Notes: generated by a model from the sequence alone, not told the origin. A stretch of 64,000 nt of DNA from JACVRW01 sp963819635 (GCA_963819635.1 CAWFWX010000012.1:62001-126000); one strand, 5' to 3'. Shown: positions 16,644-28,276, numbered from the stretch's first letter. Translations and numbers: made by a program.

Positions 16644-17909
16644 ATGATGAAGACCCCGCGATTCTTGGCTGCTCTTGTGGCGGCCGCGATGTTCGCGATC
16701 GCCGGCTGTGGAGACGACGACGACAGTGCTGGCGGGGCGCCCGACGCTGAGAAGGCTACGCAGGCCAAGGCTTCCGGCAACGTCACATGGTGCATCGGCA
16801 AGGACACCACCGGCGCGTTCGGGACGGTCATCGACAACTTCAACAAGGCGAATCCGGACGCGACGGTCAAGCTGCTCGAGCTACCCGAGGACGCGGGCGA
16901 GCAGCGGAGGCTTCAGGTGCAGCGCCTCGAGGCCAAGTCCCCCGAGTGCGACGTGCTCGGCACGGACGTGATCTGGACCGCGGAGTACGCCGCTCAGGGT
17001 TGGCTGCTCGACGTCTCCGACTGGATCTCCAAGAATGGCGACAAGTTCATCCCGTCCACGGTGGACACCACGGAGTTCGAGGGCAAGAACTGGGCTATCC
17101 CGTTCAACTCGAACGCCGGCTTCATCTACTACCGGACCGATCAGGTCAAGCAGGCGCCCGACAACTGGGAGGACCTCTACAAGGAGGCCGGGGAGAACGA
17201 CGGTGTCGTCTACCAGGGCTTCCGCTACGAGGGCCTGACGGTGAACTTCCTCGAGCTCCTCTACAGCGCGGGGGGCACCGTGTTGTCCGACGACGGCAAG
17301 GAGGCGACGGCCGATTCGCAGGAGGTCAAGGACGTCCTCACGTTCATGGCCGACGGCATCAAGAACGGCGACGCTCCGAAGGCTGTGACGACGTACAAGG
17401 AGGAGGAGTCGCGGCGCGCATTCGAGTCCGGCAACGCCACGTTCATGCGCAACTGGCCGTACGCCTACTCGCTCGGCAAGGACTCGAAGATCGCTGACAA
17501 GTTCGACATCGCCAACTTCCCGGGCTTTGCCGGGAACGAGGGCGCCGGCGTGCTCGGCGGCTACAACCTCGCGATCTCGGCCTACTCGAAGAACCCCGAG
17601 GGCTCGCTCGCGTTCGCCGAGTTCGCAACGGACCCGAAGCAGCAGGCGCTGATGGCGACCGACGCGTCGCTGCCGCCGACGGTGACCGAGACGTACGACG
17701 ACCCGGCGGTGAAGAAGGCGATGCCGTTTGCCGAGGAGCTGCGCACCGCGATCGACCAGGCACAGCCGCGGCCGGTGTCGCCGGTCTACCCGCAGATCAG
17801 CGAGGCGATCTACAACAACGTCTACGCCGCTCTCCAGGGGGACATGTCCGCCGACGAGGCAGCGAGCAAGATGAACGAGGAGATCCAGAAGGCACTCGAG
17901 ACGTTCTAG
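16644..17909 (+). CDS. sugar ABC transporter substrate-binding lipoprotein (set 1)
   Basis: A 421-residue family-1 solute-binding protein with a lipoprotein signal ending A-I-A-G-C (Cys ~22) and an acidic linker D-D-D-D. The segment C-D-V-L-G-T-D-V-I-W-T-A-E-Y-A-A-Q-G-W resembles LpqY/ThuE-like trehalose/maltose binders. The Shine-Dalgarno AGGAGGGA sits five bases before the ATG. First gene of a run that continues with two permeases 4 bases and -1 base away. Substrate inferred as an alpha-glucoside, not proven. Confidence 0.9.
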   Translation: MMKTPRFLAALVAAAMFAIAGCGDDDDSAGGAPDAEKATQAKASGNVTWCIGKDTTGAFGTVIDNFNKANPDATVKLLELPEDAGEQRRLQVQRLEAKSPECDVLGTDVIWTAEYAAQGWLLDVSDWISKNGDKFIPSTVDTTEFEGKNWAIPFNSNAGFIYYRTDQVKQAPDNWEDLYKEAGENDGVVYQGFRYEGLTVNFLELLYSAGGTVLSDDGKEATADSQEVKDVLTFMADGIKNGDAPKAVTTYKEEESRRAFESGNATFMRNWPYAYSLGKDSKIADKFDIANFPGFAGNEGAGVLGGYNLAISAYSKNPEGSLAFAEFATDPKQQALMATDASLPPTVTETYDDPAVKKAMPFAEELRTAIDQAQPRPVSPVYPQISEAIYNNVYAALQGDMSADEAASKMNEEIQKALETF

Positions 17910-17913
17910 GGCA

Positions 17914-18852
17914 ATGGAAGCCGCCACGGCGAGATTGGGGCGCGGCCGCAAGCGCCGCCAGAAGAGCTACGGAAGCGAGGAGCGGCGCCTTGCCGCGCTG
18001 CTCCTCTCGCCGGCACTGGTGGTCATCGCCGCGGTCGCCGCCTATCCGATCGGGTACGCGATCTGGCTCTCGTTCAACGAGTACAGCGTCCGCACGCCGG
18101 GGCTGTCGCGGTGGGCCGGCTTCAAGAACTACACCGAGGCGCTTGGGTCCTCGGAGTTCTGGGCCGCGGTCAAGAACACGTTCATCTTCACCGGCTTCTC
18201 GGTGACGCTCGAGCTGATCCTCGGGCTCGGGATGGCGCTCGCGATGCACGCGGCATTCCGCGGCCGGGGACTGCTTCGGACAGTCGTGCTGGTGCCGTGG
18301 GCGGTGCTCACCGTGGTCAGCGCAATCACCTGGCGGACGCTCTTCGAGCCCAATCTCGGGCTCGCACCGGTGCTTCTCAGCAAGATCGGCATCGGCGAGG
18401 ACATTCTCTGGCTTGGCCAGGAGGGCTACGCCATGGCGGTGATGATCCTCGCGGACGTCTGGAAGACGGCGCCGTTCATGGCCCTGCTCCTGCTCGCCGG
18501 GCTCCAGGTGATACCCGACGACGTCTATGACGCCGCCAAGGTCGACGGCGCCACCACCTGGCAGCGCTTCCGCCGGATCACGATCCCGCTGTTGATGCCG
18601 GCGATCCTGGTCGCGCTGATCTTCCGCACTCTCGACGCGCTGCGGATCTTCGACCTGCCCTACGTGCTGACCCAGGGTTCGAATGGCACGACGACGCTCT
18701 CGTTGATCGCGCACCAGGAGCTGACCGGGAACCGTCTGATCGGCTACGGCTCCGCCCTGTCGGTGCTCACCTTCATCATCGTGATGGCGGTCTCGTTCAT
18801 CTACATCCGGACTGTGGGAGGCAACATCAGATCGCTGGCGGAGGAGGGCTGA
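17914..18852 (+). CDS. sugar ABC transporter permease (set 1, MalF-like)
   Basis: A 312-residue permease with a cytoplasmic N-terminus and six helices. The ATPase-contact loop is E-A-A/D-A-A-K-V-D-G-A-T-T-W-Q-R-F-R-R-I-T-I-P-L-L, the EAA motif of sugar permeases. It starts with ATG four bases after the binding-protein stop, and its stop overlaps the next start. It pairs with the following MalG-like permease. Confidence 0.93.
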   Translation: MEAATARLGRGRKRRQKSYGSEERRLAALLLSPALVVIAAVAAYPIGYAIWLSFNEYSVRTPGLSRWAGFKNYTEALGSSEFWAAVKNTFIFTGFSVTLELILGLGMALAMHAAFRGRGLLRTVVLVPWAVLTVVSAITWRTLFEPNLGLAPVLLSKIGIGEDILWLGQEGYAMAVMILADVWKTAPFMALLLLAGLQVIPDDVYDAAKVDGATTWQRFRRITIPLLMPAILVALIFRTLDALRIFDLPYVLTQGSNGTTTLSLIAHQELTGNRLIGYGSALSVLTFIIVMAVSFIYIRTVGGNIRSLAEEG

Positions 18853-19775
18853 TGGAGGCCTCTGGTGGAGTCGTAGCGCCCGGCACCGGCGTCCGCGAGG
18901 GCGAGAAGGAGCGGGAAGAGGCCCGCTCGGTCGCGCGCCGCGGCCCACGGCGCAACTGGGTCCGCCCGCTGCTCATGACGATCGCCGTGATCTTCATCTG
19001 CATCTTCTGCCTGTTCCCCTTCTACTGGCTGATCAACGTGTCGCTGAAGACGGGATCGGACCTCTCGTCGGCGGACCTCTTCCCTCCGAACCCGACGCTC
19101 GACAACTACAGCTCGATCTTCAAGAACGACGACTTCACTTCCGCGCTCAAGAACAGCGTGATCGTCACGACGATCACGACAATCCTGGCGCTGATCGTCG
19201 GCTCCTTCGCCGCCTACGCGCTCGCTCGGCTGCGCTTCAAGCGCAAGTTCCTGATCCTCGCGCTCATCCTGTCGATCTCGACGTTCCCGGCGATCGCGAT
19301 CGCGGCCCCGATGTTCAAGCTGTGGACCGACATAGGGCTCTACGACACGCGCATCGGGCTGATCATCCCGTACCTGACCTTCGCGCTGCCGCTCGCGATC
19401 TACATCCTCACCTCGTTCTTCAAGGAGATCCCGAAGGAGCTCGAGGAGGCGGCCCTTGTGGACGGGGCGACCTACTTCCAGGCGTTCCGGAAGGTCGTGC
19501 TCCCGCTCGCGGCGCCCGGCCTCGTCACCGCGGGCCTCCTGACCGCGTTCTTCGTCTGGAACGAGTTCCTGCTGGCGGTGACGCTCACTAGCTCGCCGAA
19601 GGCGTTCACGGTCCCAGTCTCCGTTGCGAACTTCACCGGAAGCCAGAAGTTCGAGATCCCGCTCGGGACGATCAGCGCGGCGTCCGTCGTGATCACGATT
19701 CCGCTCGTGCTCGCGGTGATCATCTTCCAGAAGCGGATCGTGGCCGGCATGACCGCCGGCGCCGTGAAGGGCTGA
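18852..19775 (+). CDS. sugar ABC transporter permease (set 1, MalG-like)
   Basis: A 307-residue MalG-type permease with a ~35-residue charged N-terminal extension, six helices and the EAA loop E-E-A-A-L-V-D-G-A-T-Y-F-Q-A-F-R-K-V-V-L-P. The ending K-R-I-V-A-G-M-T-A-G-A-V-K-G is the canonical MalG end. No ATPase follows directly; the shared ATPase at 24291 probably serves it. Confidence 0.93.
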   Translation: MEASGGVVAPGTGVREGEKEREEARSVARRGPRRNWVRPLLMTIAVIFICIFCLFPFYWLINVSLKTGSDLSSADLFPPNPTLDNYSSIFKNDDFTSALKNSVIVTTITTILALIVGSFAAYALARLRFKRKFLILALILSISTFPAIAIAAPMFKLWTDIGLYDTRIGLIIPYLTFALPLAIYILTSFFKEIPKELEEAALVDGATYFQAFRKVVLPLAAPGLVTAGLLTAFFVWNEFLLAVTLTSSPKAFTVPVSVANFTGSQKFEIPLGTISAASVVITIPLVLAVIIFQKRIVAGMTAGAVKG

Positions 19776-19805
19776 CCGGACTCAAGCCATTAGCCTCGCG
19801 CGCTC

Positions 19806-21225
19806 ATGTGGTGGCAGGACGCGGTCATCTACCAGGTCTATCCGCGCTCGTTCCAGGACTCGAACGGCGACGGCATCGGGGACCTCCCGGGAATCGAGCG
19901 GCGGCTCGACCACCTCGCCTGGTTGGGCGTGGATGCCCTCTGGCTGTCGCCGATCTATCCGTCGCCGATGCACGACTTCGGCTACGACGTGTCGGACTAC
20001 AAGGCGATCGACCCGGTCTTCGGCACGCTCGACGACTTCGACCGCCTCGTCGCGGCGGCGCAGGAGCGCGGGCTGCGCGTCCTGCTCGACCTCGTGCCCT
20101 GCCACACCTCGATCGAGCACCCGTGGTTCACCGAGCACCCCGACTGGTACATCTGGCGCGACGAGCCGAACAACTGGCTGTCCGCGTTCGGCGGCTCCGC
20201 CTGGAGCGAGCTGGATGGGCGCTGGTACCTGCATTCGTTCTATCCCGAGCAGCCGGACCTCGACTGGCGCAACCCCGAGCTCGTGGCGGCGATGCAGGAC
20301 GCCCTCGCGTTCTGGATCGATCGCGGAGCGGCGGGCTACCGCGTGGACGCGATCGACCGGCTGCTGAAGGACCCCGAGCTGCGCGACGACCCGCCGGCGA
20401 CAGAGGCTTTCGGGCTTCCGCTCAGCGACGCCGAGGCGAAGCTCGCGCTGACCAACTCGCGCAACGCTCCCGGACACGCCGGCGGCGCTCGCGAAGATCC
20501 GCGAGGCGGTCGCCGACCGCCTCCTCGTCGGCGAGGTCTACCTCCCGAGCGCGAAGTGGCAGCCGTACCTCGAGTACCTCGATGCGGCCTTTGCGTTCGA
20601 GCTGCTGCACGCGCGCTGGGACGCCGAGACGCTGCGCGGCGCGATCGGGGCCACCACGCGCCGGCCGGGCGCGGCGTGGGTGCTGTCGAACCACGACTTC
20701 GGGCGGCTCGTCACGCGCTTCGGCGCCGAGAACGCACGCTCCGCCGCGCTGATGCTGCTGACGCTGCCGGGCCCGGCGTTCCTGTATCAGGGCGACGAGA
20801 TCGGTCTCGGCGACGGCCCGGGCGGCGAGCGCGTGTACGACCGCGCCGGGCGCGACCGCTTCCGGCATCCGATGCAGTGGGACGCCTCGGCCACGGGCGG
20901 CTTCACGACCGGGGAACCGTGGCTCCCGGCAGTGGAGCCGGAGCGCGTGAACGTGGAGGCCCAGCGCGAGGACCCGCGCTCGATGCTGTCGCTCACGCGC
21001 GACCTGTTGACGCTCAGGCGGCTCCTGGGACCCGAGCTCGAGCTGCTCGACTCCGAGCCCGGAGTGCTCTCGTATCGGCGCGGAGACCACACGATCGCGA
21101 TCAACACGACGGCCGAGTCGCGGCGCGCCTCACTCGACGGAGGCCTCGTATTCGAGACGGTCCAGGGGGCGTGGCGCGACGGCCTTCTGGCGCCGAATGC
21201 AGGAGCCGTCTCACGCCGTGACTAA
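19806..21225 (+). pseudogene. GH13 alpha-glucosidase/alpha-amylase family, frameshifted
   Basis: The protein begins W-W-Q-D-A-V-I-Y-Q-V-Y-P-R-S-F-Q-D-S-N-G-D-G, the GH13 start. The nucleophile Asp is in G-Y-R-V-D-A-I-D-R-L (first frame). One extra G at 20472-20473 shifts the frame; in the second frame come the acid/base Glu (L-V-G-E-V-Y) and the third Asp (L-S-N-H-D-F), and a stop at 21223-21225. Together they make ~472 residues, right for oligo-1,6-glucosidase/alpha-glucosidase/trehalose-hydrolysing enzymes. No signal peptide, so it would act in the cytoplasm on sugar imported by the flanking ABC genes. Insertion or sequencing error. Confidence 0.83.
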
Positions 21226-21253
21226 ACGCTTCGACTATGGGTAGAACCCAGGC

Positions 21254-22507
21254 GTGAGGACAGGGAGGTCCCCTCTCGTCGCAGTCCTACTCGCTCTCGC
21301 CGCCGCGGCAGTTGGCGCTTGTGGTGTCGGCGGCGACGAGGGCGGCAGCGGCGCCCGCGCGATCAACTGGTACGTCTTCAACGAGCCCGGCGGCGCCTAC
21401 GACCAGGCCGTGCAGGAATGCAACAAGCAGGCCGGCGGGCGCTACCAGATCAACTACGTGAAGCTCCCGACGGACGCGAACCAGCAGCGCGAGCTGATCG
21501 TGCGCCGGCTCGCGGCGGAGGACGACAGCATCGACCTGGTCGGGATGGACGTGATCTGGACCGCCGAGCTTGCCGAGGCGGGCTGGATCCTCCCGTGGGA
21601 GGGCGACGACCGGAAGGCCGCCGAGGAGGACAAGCTCGAGGGCCCGCTCAAGACCGTCGAGTTCCAGGACAAGGTCTACGGGATCCCCTTCACGAGCAAC
21701 ACGCAGCTGCTCTGGTACCGCAAGGACGAGGTCGATCCGCCCGGCGACGAGATCACCTGGGACGAGGTGATCGACGACGCCGCCTCCAAGGGCAAGGCCG
21801 TGGAGGTGCAGGCCGCCCAGTACGAGGGCCTGACGGTCTGGATCAACTCGATGATCGCGGGGGCGGGCGGCCAGATCGTGGATCAGAACGGCGACGTGAA
21901 GGTCGACGACAGCGCGGTCAAGGCGGCGGAGATCGAGCGCAAGCTCGCGGACTCGAAGGCGGCGCCGCCCGGCATGGCCACCAACAAGGAGGACGACGCG
22001 CGGCTCGGCTTCGAGGGCGGGCGCTCGGTCTACCAGGTGAACTACCCGTACATCTACCCGAGCGCCGCGGCCGTCGGCGAGGACTTCCAGAAGAACATCG
22101 GCTGGGCGCGCTACCCGCGCACGGTTAAGGACGAGCCGAGCCGCCCGCCTCTCGGCGGCATCAACATCGGCGTGTCCGCGTTCTCGACGAAGCCCGACCT
22201 GGCCTTCGACGCCGCGACCTGCCTGGCGAGCCCCGAGCATCAGGCGATCGCCGCCGAGAAGGGCGGCCTACCGCCGACCACCGAGTCCGTCTATGAGACC
22301 GAGCAGGTGAAGAAGGCCTATCCGTTCTCGGATCTGCTGCGCGAGTCGATCGAGGCGGCGGCGCCGCGCCCGGTCACCCCCGCCTACAGCGACATCTCGC
22401 TCGCGATCCAGAAGACCTACCACCCGCCCAACAAGGTGGATCCCAGCGGGATCGAGTCGAAGTTGCGCGACCGGATGGAGAAGGCCGCCGAGGGGAAGAT
22501 CTTCTGA
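21254..22507 (+). CDS. sugar ABC transporter substrate-binding lipoprotein (set 2)
   Basis: A 417-residue binding protein starting GTG, with a signal peptide ending A-V-G-A-C (Cys ~23). It is a clear paralogue of the set-1 protein: both share D-V-I-W-T-A-E-x-A and Y-E-G-L-T-V, and both end in a helical region after P-R-P-V-(S/T)-P. The divergence between them (different loop lengths) suggests different or broadened sugar specificity. Stop overlaps the next ATG. Confidence 0.9.
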   Translation: MRTGRSPLVAVLLALAAAAVGACGVGGDEGGSGARAINWYVFNEPGGAYDQAVQECNKQAGGRYQINYVKLPTDANQQRELIVRRLAAEDDSIDLVGMDVIWTAELAEAGWILPWEGDDRKAAEEDKLEGPLKTVEFQDKVYGIPFTSNTQLLWYRKDEVDPPGDEITWDEVIDDAASKGKAVEVQAAQYEGLTVWINSMIAGAGGQIVDQNGDVKVDDSAVKAAEIERKLADSKAAPPGMATNKEDDARLGFEGGRSVYQVNYPYIYPSAAAVGEDFQKNIGWARYPRTVKDEPSRPPLGGINIGVSAFSTKPDLAFDAATCLASPEHQAIAAEKGGLPPTTESVYETEQVKKAYPFSDLLRESIEAAAPRPVTPAYSDISLAIQKTYHPPNKVDPSGIESKLRDRMEKAAEGKIF

Positions 22508-23448
22508 TGGAAGCCGCCCAGGCAGCCGCTCCGCCCGCCGCCACCGCCCCCAAGCGGAAGAAGGTCACCGACCGCGCCAAGGCTGAGCGCAAGCTGGGCT
22601 GGCTGCTGTGCGCGCCCGCGGTGATCGCGATGCTGATCGTGACCGGCTATCCGATCGGGTACGCGGTCTACCTGTCGCTCCAGAAGTTCGACCTGCGCTT
22701 CCCCGACGACAAGGAGTTCGTCGGCCTCTCGAACTACAGCGACGTGCTCACGTCCACGACCTGGTGGACGGACGTGGCCACCACGCTGATCATCACCGTC
22801 TTCTCGGTGGCGATCGAGCTGGTGCTCGGCATGCTCATCGCGCTCGTGATGCACAGGGCGATCTTCGGTCGCGGCGCGGTGCGGGCCGCGGTGCTGATCC
22901 CGTACGGCATCGTCACCGTGGTCGCGGCGTTCGCCTGGCGCTACGCATTCGATCCCGCCAGCGGCTTCGTCGCCGGCCTTCCGCTGATCTCCGACAGTGC
23001 CGCGCCGCTCACGGAGAGGGGCGGCTCGCTGCTCGTGATCATCATGACCGAGGTCTGGAAGACGACGCCGTTCATGGCGCTCCTGCTGCTGGCGGGCCTC
23101 TCACTCGTGCCGGACGAGCTGCATGAGGCGGCCAAGGTCGACGGTGCGTCTGCCCTACAGCGCTTCTACCGGATAACCCTGCCGCTGATGAAGCCGGCCA
23201 TCCTGGTGGCGCTCCTGTTCCGCACGCTCGACGCGTTCCGGATCTTCGACAGCGCGTTCATCCTGACCGGAGGCGCGAACGGCACTGAGACGGTGTCGAT
23301 CCTGGGCTACAACGTCCTGATCAACCGGGTCAACTTGGGGCTCGGCTCGGCCGTCTCGGTCCTGATCTTCATCTGCGTGATCCTGATCGCGACGTTCTTC
23401 GTGAAGGCGTTGGGAACCAGCACCGCGCAGCAGAGGGGGGAGACGTGA
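22507..23448 (+). CDS. sugar ABC transporter permease (set 2, MalF-like)
   Basis: A 313-residue MalF-type permease, aligned with the set-1 protein along its length: P-I-G-Y-A-V-Y-L-S-L, W-K-T-T-P-F-M-A-L-L-L-L-A-G-L, and the EAA loop H-E-A-A-K-V-D-G-A-S-A-L-Q-R-F-Y-R-I-T-L-P. Coupled by one-base overlap to the binding protein and by GTGA overlap to the next permease. Confidence 0.93.
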   Translation: MEAAQAAAPPAATAPKRKKVTDRAKAERKLGWLLCAPAVIAMLIVTGYPIGYAVYLSLQKFDLRFPDDKEFVGLSNYSDVLTSTTWWTDVATTLIITVFSVAIELVLGMLIALVMHRAIFGRGAVRAAVLIPYGIVTVVAAFAWRYAFDPASGFVAGLPLISDSAAPLTERGGSLLVIIMTEVWKTTPFMALLLLAGLSLVPDELHEAAKVDGASALQRFYRITLPLMKPAILVALLFRTLDAFRIFDSAFILTGGANGTETVSILGYNVLINRVNLGLGSAVSVLIFICVILIATFFVKALGTSTAQQRGET

Positions 23449-24278
23449 GCGGACAGCACACAGCCCGCGAGCGCACCATGTGGTCGATCCTGATCGCCGT
23501 GGTGGTGCTCTACGCGCTGATTCCGGTGGCGTGGATCACGGCGCTGTCGCTGAAGACGTCCGACCAGCTGTCGGACAAGAAGTTCTTCTCCGGCGTCTCG
23601 TTCGACAACTACGACGTCATCTTCTCGGACGACACCTTCATCGCCGCGCTGATCAACTCGCTCGGCATCGCGGGCATAGCCACGTTCATCTCCATCGTGC
23701 TGGCGGCCATGGCCGCCTACGCGCTGGCGCGGCTCAACTTCGCCGGCAAGGCCGTGATCCTGTCCGGCGCGCTCGCCGTGGCGATGTTCCCGCCGATCTC
23801 GATCGTCGGCTCGCTCTTCGACATGTGGCGAACCATCGGGCTCTACGACACCTGGCCCGGGCTGATCATCCCGTACATGACGTTCACGCTGCCGCTCGCG
23901 ATCTACACGCTCTCGGCCTTCTTCAGGGAGATCCCGTGGGAGCTCGAGCAGGCCGCCCAGATCGACGGTGCGACGCCCTTCCAGGCGTTCCGGAAGATCA
24001 TCGTGCCGCTGGCGGCGCCCGGCGTCTTCACTGCCGCGATCCTGGTCTTCATCTTCGCGTGGAACGACTTCATCTTCGCGAACACGCTCACATCGACCGA
24101 CGCCGCGCGCACGGTCCCGGCGGCGCTGGCGTTCTTCACGGGTGCATCGCAGTTCGAGCAGCCCATCGGGGCGGTTTCAGCGGCCGCCGTAGTGGTGACC
24201 ATTCCAATAATCATCATGGTTCTGATCTTCCAGCGCAGGATCGTCGCGGGACTGACGGCCGGCGCGGTGAAGGGATAG
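23445..24278 (+). CDS. sugar ABC transporter permease (set 2, MalG-like)
   Basis: A 277-residue MalG-type permease, shorter at the N-terminus than its set-1 paralogue (no charged extension). EAA loop E-Q-A-A-Q-I-D-G-A-T-P-F-Q-A-F-R-K-I-I-V-P; ending Q-R-R-I-V-A-G-L-T-A-G-A-V-K-G nearly identical to set 1. The ATPase gene begins 12 bases later. Confidence 0.93.
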   Translation: MSGQHTARERTMWSILIAVVVLYALIPVAWITALSLKTSDQLSDKKFFSGVSFDNYDVIFSDDTFIAALINSLGIAGIATFISIVLAAMAAYALARLNFAGKAVILSGALAVAMFPPISIVGSLFDMWRTIGLYDTWPGLIIPYMTFTLPLAIYTLSAFFREIPWELEQAAQIDGATPFQAFRKIIVPLAAPGVFTAAILVFIFAWNDFIFANTLTSTDAARTVPAALAFFTGASQFEQPIGAVSAAAVVVTIPIIIMVLIFQRRIVAGLTAGAVKG

Positions 24279-24290
24279 AGGGGAAGGCCG

Positions 24291-25521
<1,231 letters not shown>

Positions 25522-25550
<29 letters not shown>

Positions 25551-26421
25551 CCATCGTGTCGTCCTCCTGACCGGGGCTCGCGAGGTCCCGGCGGATGGCG
25601 TCGATCACGGCGTCGTCCCACTCGTGGGTGCGCAGGATCAGGTAGCGCAGGGCTGCCACCTGCATGTAGGCCTCGGTGTCGGTCACGCCCTTCGGGATCA
25701 GCTGCGCTTCCCGGAGCATCTCGACGACCGGCTGGTATTCGTCGCGGAACCACTCCTCGGCGACGTCGCGGCGTGACATCCACTCCTGCCGCGCCTGGCT
25801 CACCCTGAAGCCCCAGGCCTCGACCGCCTCCGCGAGCGCCGCGTAGCGCCATTCGTCGCTCAGATGGATCTGCTCGCGCTGCTCGGGAGGCAGCGGGACG
25901 CGCTCGTAGAAGAGCCGCTGGTGGCTCTTCAGGGGGAGGTCCCTGAGGCGGATCTCGCGGTCGGCGCCGACCTCGGTCAGCACCTCGGTCACGTAGGCGC
26001 TGATGTCCTTGTAGCCGAGCGCGTGCGCCACCGAGACCCGGTGATGCCCGTCCTTGACGAAATGGAGGTCGCCGATGCGGTACACGTCGATCGGCGGCAT
26101 CTCCTCGCCCTTGCGCTGCGCGAGGTTGATTCGCTGCCAGCGCTCCCGAACGCGCGGGGTCGTGGGCCGGAAGGAGCGGTCGAACTCGCGCTCGCGGTCG
26201 ACCGTCCCGACGATCGAGTCGAGCGGGATCAGCTGCTGGCCCAGCCGCCGCTCGCCGGTTCGGCCGAGCGCCCGGACGACCTCCTCGAACGGGAGGATGT
26301 GGTTGACGTCGTCGGCCCTGCGCAGCCGCGCGGAGAGCCGCGCGAGCGCGCGCTGCCGGCGCGCGCGGCTGAAGTCGAACTGAGCGTCCGCGCTGGGCAG
26401 GCCGGTGTCCCTCGGCGTCAC
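25522..26421 (-). CDS. ParB-like nuclease-domain protein
   Basis: A 299-residue protein with a ParB/sulfiredoxin-type fold: P-L-D-S-I-V-G-T-V near residue 65, then P-P-I-D-V-Y-R-I-G-D-L-H-F-V-K-D-G-H-H-R-V-S-V-A (~110-133) holding the phosphate-binding D-G-H-H-R. It lacks the ParB helix-turn-helix region, so it is not the chromosome-partitioning ParB. The C-terminal half is helical. Function unknown; such proteins are common in actinobacteria. The 3' end overlaps the ATPase gene. Confidence 0.75.
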
Positions 26422-26440
26422 TTGCTCAGTGTTGCAAGCC

Positions 26441-27337
26441 TCAACCGACCACGAGGCGGAACGCGCCCTTCACGGCCCGGAAGCGCGCCTCGCCCTCGGT
26501 AACGAGCTCGCCGTCCACGTTGAACCGCGTGCCGTCCGGCACCTGCACCTCGGCGTGCTCGCAGTGCGCGTGGTAGGCATGCGGGTGGCTCGTCAGGGTC
26601 CCGCGCCGGAGGCGGTAGGCGAGGCTTACGAGGCCGAGCCGCGGTCCCGCCTCGATCGCCACCACCTCGAGCGCTCCATCGCCGGGGTCCGCCTCCGGAA
26701 CGGCGGCGCCGGCTCCGAACGCGCCGGATGCCGCGACCGTCACCTGCCACGCCTCGCCGGCCAAGAGCTCCCGGCTCTCACATCGAACCAGGCAGGTGAG
26801 CGGCTGTGCGCTGAGTCCGGCCGTCAGCGCTCCGGCGGCGTAGGCGAGCGGCCCGAGCCGCTTCTTCCAGGAGCGCGCCCGGTCGGCGGCGGGCGCCGGG
26901 AGTCCGGCGCTGGCGACGTTCACGAACGGCCGCTCGTCGTTCATCCAGCCGAGCTCGAGCGCGCGCAGCCGCGTGCCTCGGACCGCCAGCCGGCAGGCGC
27001 CCGACACGCTCTCCGGCAGGCCGATGCGGCGCGCGAAGTCGTTCGCGGTTCCGGCGGGGATGACGGCAAGGGGGATCCCAGCCGCGCCTGCCGCCGCGGC
27101 CACGGGCGCGACGCTGCCGTCGCCACCCGCAACGACCACACGGTCGGCGCCCCAGCCGACCGCGCCGTCGAGCTCGTCGAGGGAGAAGACCCTCACCTCC
27201 GCGCCGAACGAGCGCAGCCGCTCGGCGAAGAGCGCAGGGTTGCTCGATCCCGAGTCTTCGTTCGCCACGAGCGCGACCGTTGTGGCTGCCCCCGCGACGT
27301 CTTCATGCGTCTTCCCTGACGCCCCCGTTCCTGCCAT
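26441..27337 (-). CDS. diacylglycerol/sphingosine kinase-like protein
   Basis: A 298-residue protein of the DAGK catalytic family (YegS/DgkB-like). The nucleotide loop V-V-A-G-G-D-G-S-V and P-A-G-T-A-N-D-F-A-R are intact (~77-120), and the C-terminal beta-sandwich ends F-N-V-D-G-E-L. It likely phosphorylates a lipid or transfers a diacylglycerol-type head group. ATG 27337 is head-to-head with the dehydrogenase gene. Confidence 0.88.
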   Translation of the reverse strand: MAGTGASGKTHEDVAGAATTVALVANEDSGSSNPALFAERLRSFGAEVRVFSLDELDGAVGWGADRVVVAGGDGSVAPVAAAAGAAGIPLAVIPAGTANDFARRIGLPESVSGACRLAVRGTRLRALELGWMNDERPFVNVASAGLPAPAADRARSWKKRLGPLAYAAGALTAGLSAQPLTCLVRCESRELLAGEAWQVTVAASGAFGAGAAVPEADPGDGALEVVAIEAGPRLGLVSLAYRLRRGTLTSHPHAYHAHCEHAEVQVPDGTRFNVDGELVTEGEARFRAVKGAFRLVVG

Positions 27338-27350
27338 GCTCCTCGACCCA

Positions 27351-28276
27351 ATGGGTGCCCAGGCACGCGTGTTCGTAACCCGGCACCTGCCCGGAAGCGC
27401 GCTCGACCGCCTTGCCGCGCTCCACGACGTGGAGGTGTGGCCGGACCGCCTGCCGCCGCCGCGCGACGAGCTGCTCGCGCGGGCGCCGGAGCTGGAGGGT
27501 CTTCTGTCGCTCCTCACCGACCCCGTCGACGCGGAGCTGATCGAGGCCGCGCCCGGGCTGCGCGCGATCTCGAACTACGCCGTCGGAGTCGACAACGTGG
27601 ACGTCGAGGCCGCCACCGCGCGCGGCATACCGGTCGGCAACACGCCCGACGTGCTCACGGAGTCCACCGCCGACCTCGCCCTCGCGCTGATGCTCGGCAT
27701 CGCCCGGCGGCTGTCCGAGGGGGAGGCGTTCGTGCGAGCGGGGGAGTGGCTCACCTGGGAGCCCGGCCTGATGCTCGGACGAGACCTTCACGGCGCGACG
27801 GTCGGGATCGTCGGCTACGGGCGCATCGGGCAGGCCGTGGGCCGCCGGCTTCACGGCTTCGGCTGCGAGGTTCTGACCGCCAATCGGCCCGCTGATCTCG
27901 ATGACCTCCTCGATCGGTCGGATTTCGTGTCCCTCCATTGCCCCCTGACGCCCGCCACCCGAGGGCTTATCGACGACGCCGCGCTCCGCCGGATGAAGCC
28001 CACCGCGTATCTCGTGAACACTGCCCGCGGGCCGATCATCGATACGGACGCGCTCGATCGCGCGCTACATGCCGGGGAGCTGGCCGGTGCCGCCCTCGAT
28101 GTGACAGATCCAGAGCCCCTGCCCGCAGGGCATCCGTTACTCGATGCCCCGAATCTGCTCGTGGTTCCGCACGTGGGATCGGCGACCGTCGCTACCCGCG
28201 AGCGGATGGCGGACATCGCTGTGGACAACCTGCTCGCCGGGCTGGCGGGCGAGCCGATGCCGCACTCGGTCAATGA
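27351..28276 (+). CDS. D-2-hydroxyacid dehydrogenase (glyoxylate reductase-like), 3' end disturbed
   Basis: A ~308-residue NAD(P)-dependent dehydrogenase. Rossmann motif G-I-V-G-Y-G-R-I-G-Q-A-V, then N-T-A-R-G-P-I-I-D (catalytic Arg), D-P-E-P-L (Glu) and V-P-H-V-G-S-A (His). It starts at ATG 27351 (alternative ATG 27336, inside CATG). The domain ends near P-H-S-V-N, where a TGA at 28274-28276 lies one base out of frame; without a frame correction the reading frame runs on to 28784 across the opposite-strand YjbQ gene. One lost base near 28273 is the simplest explanation. Probable substrate glyoxylate or hydroxypyruvate. Confidence 0.85.
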
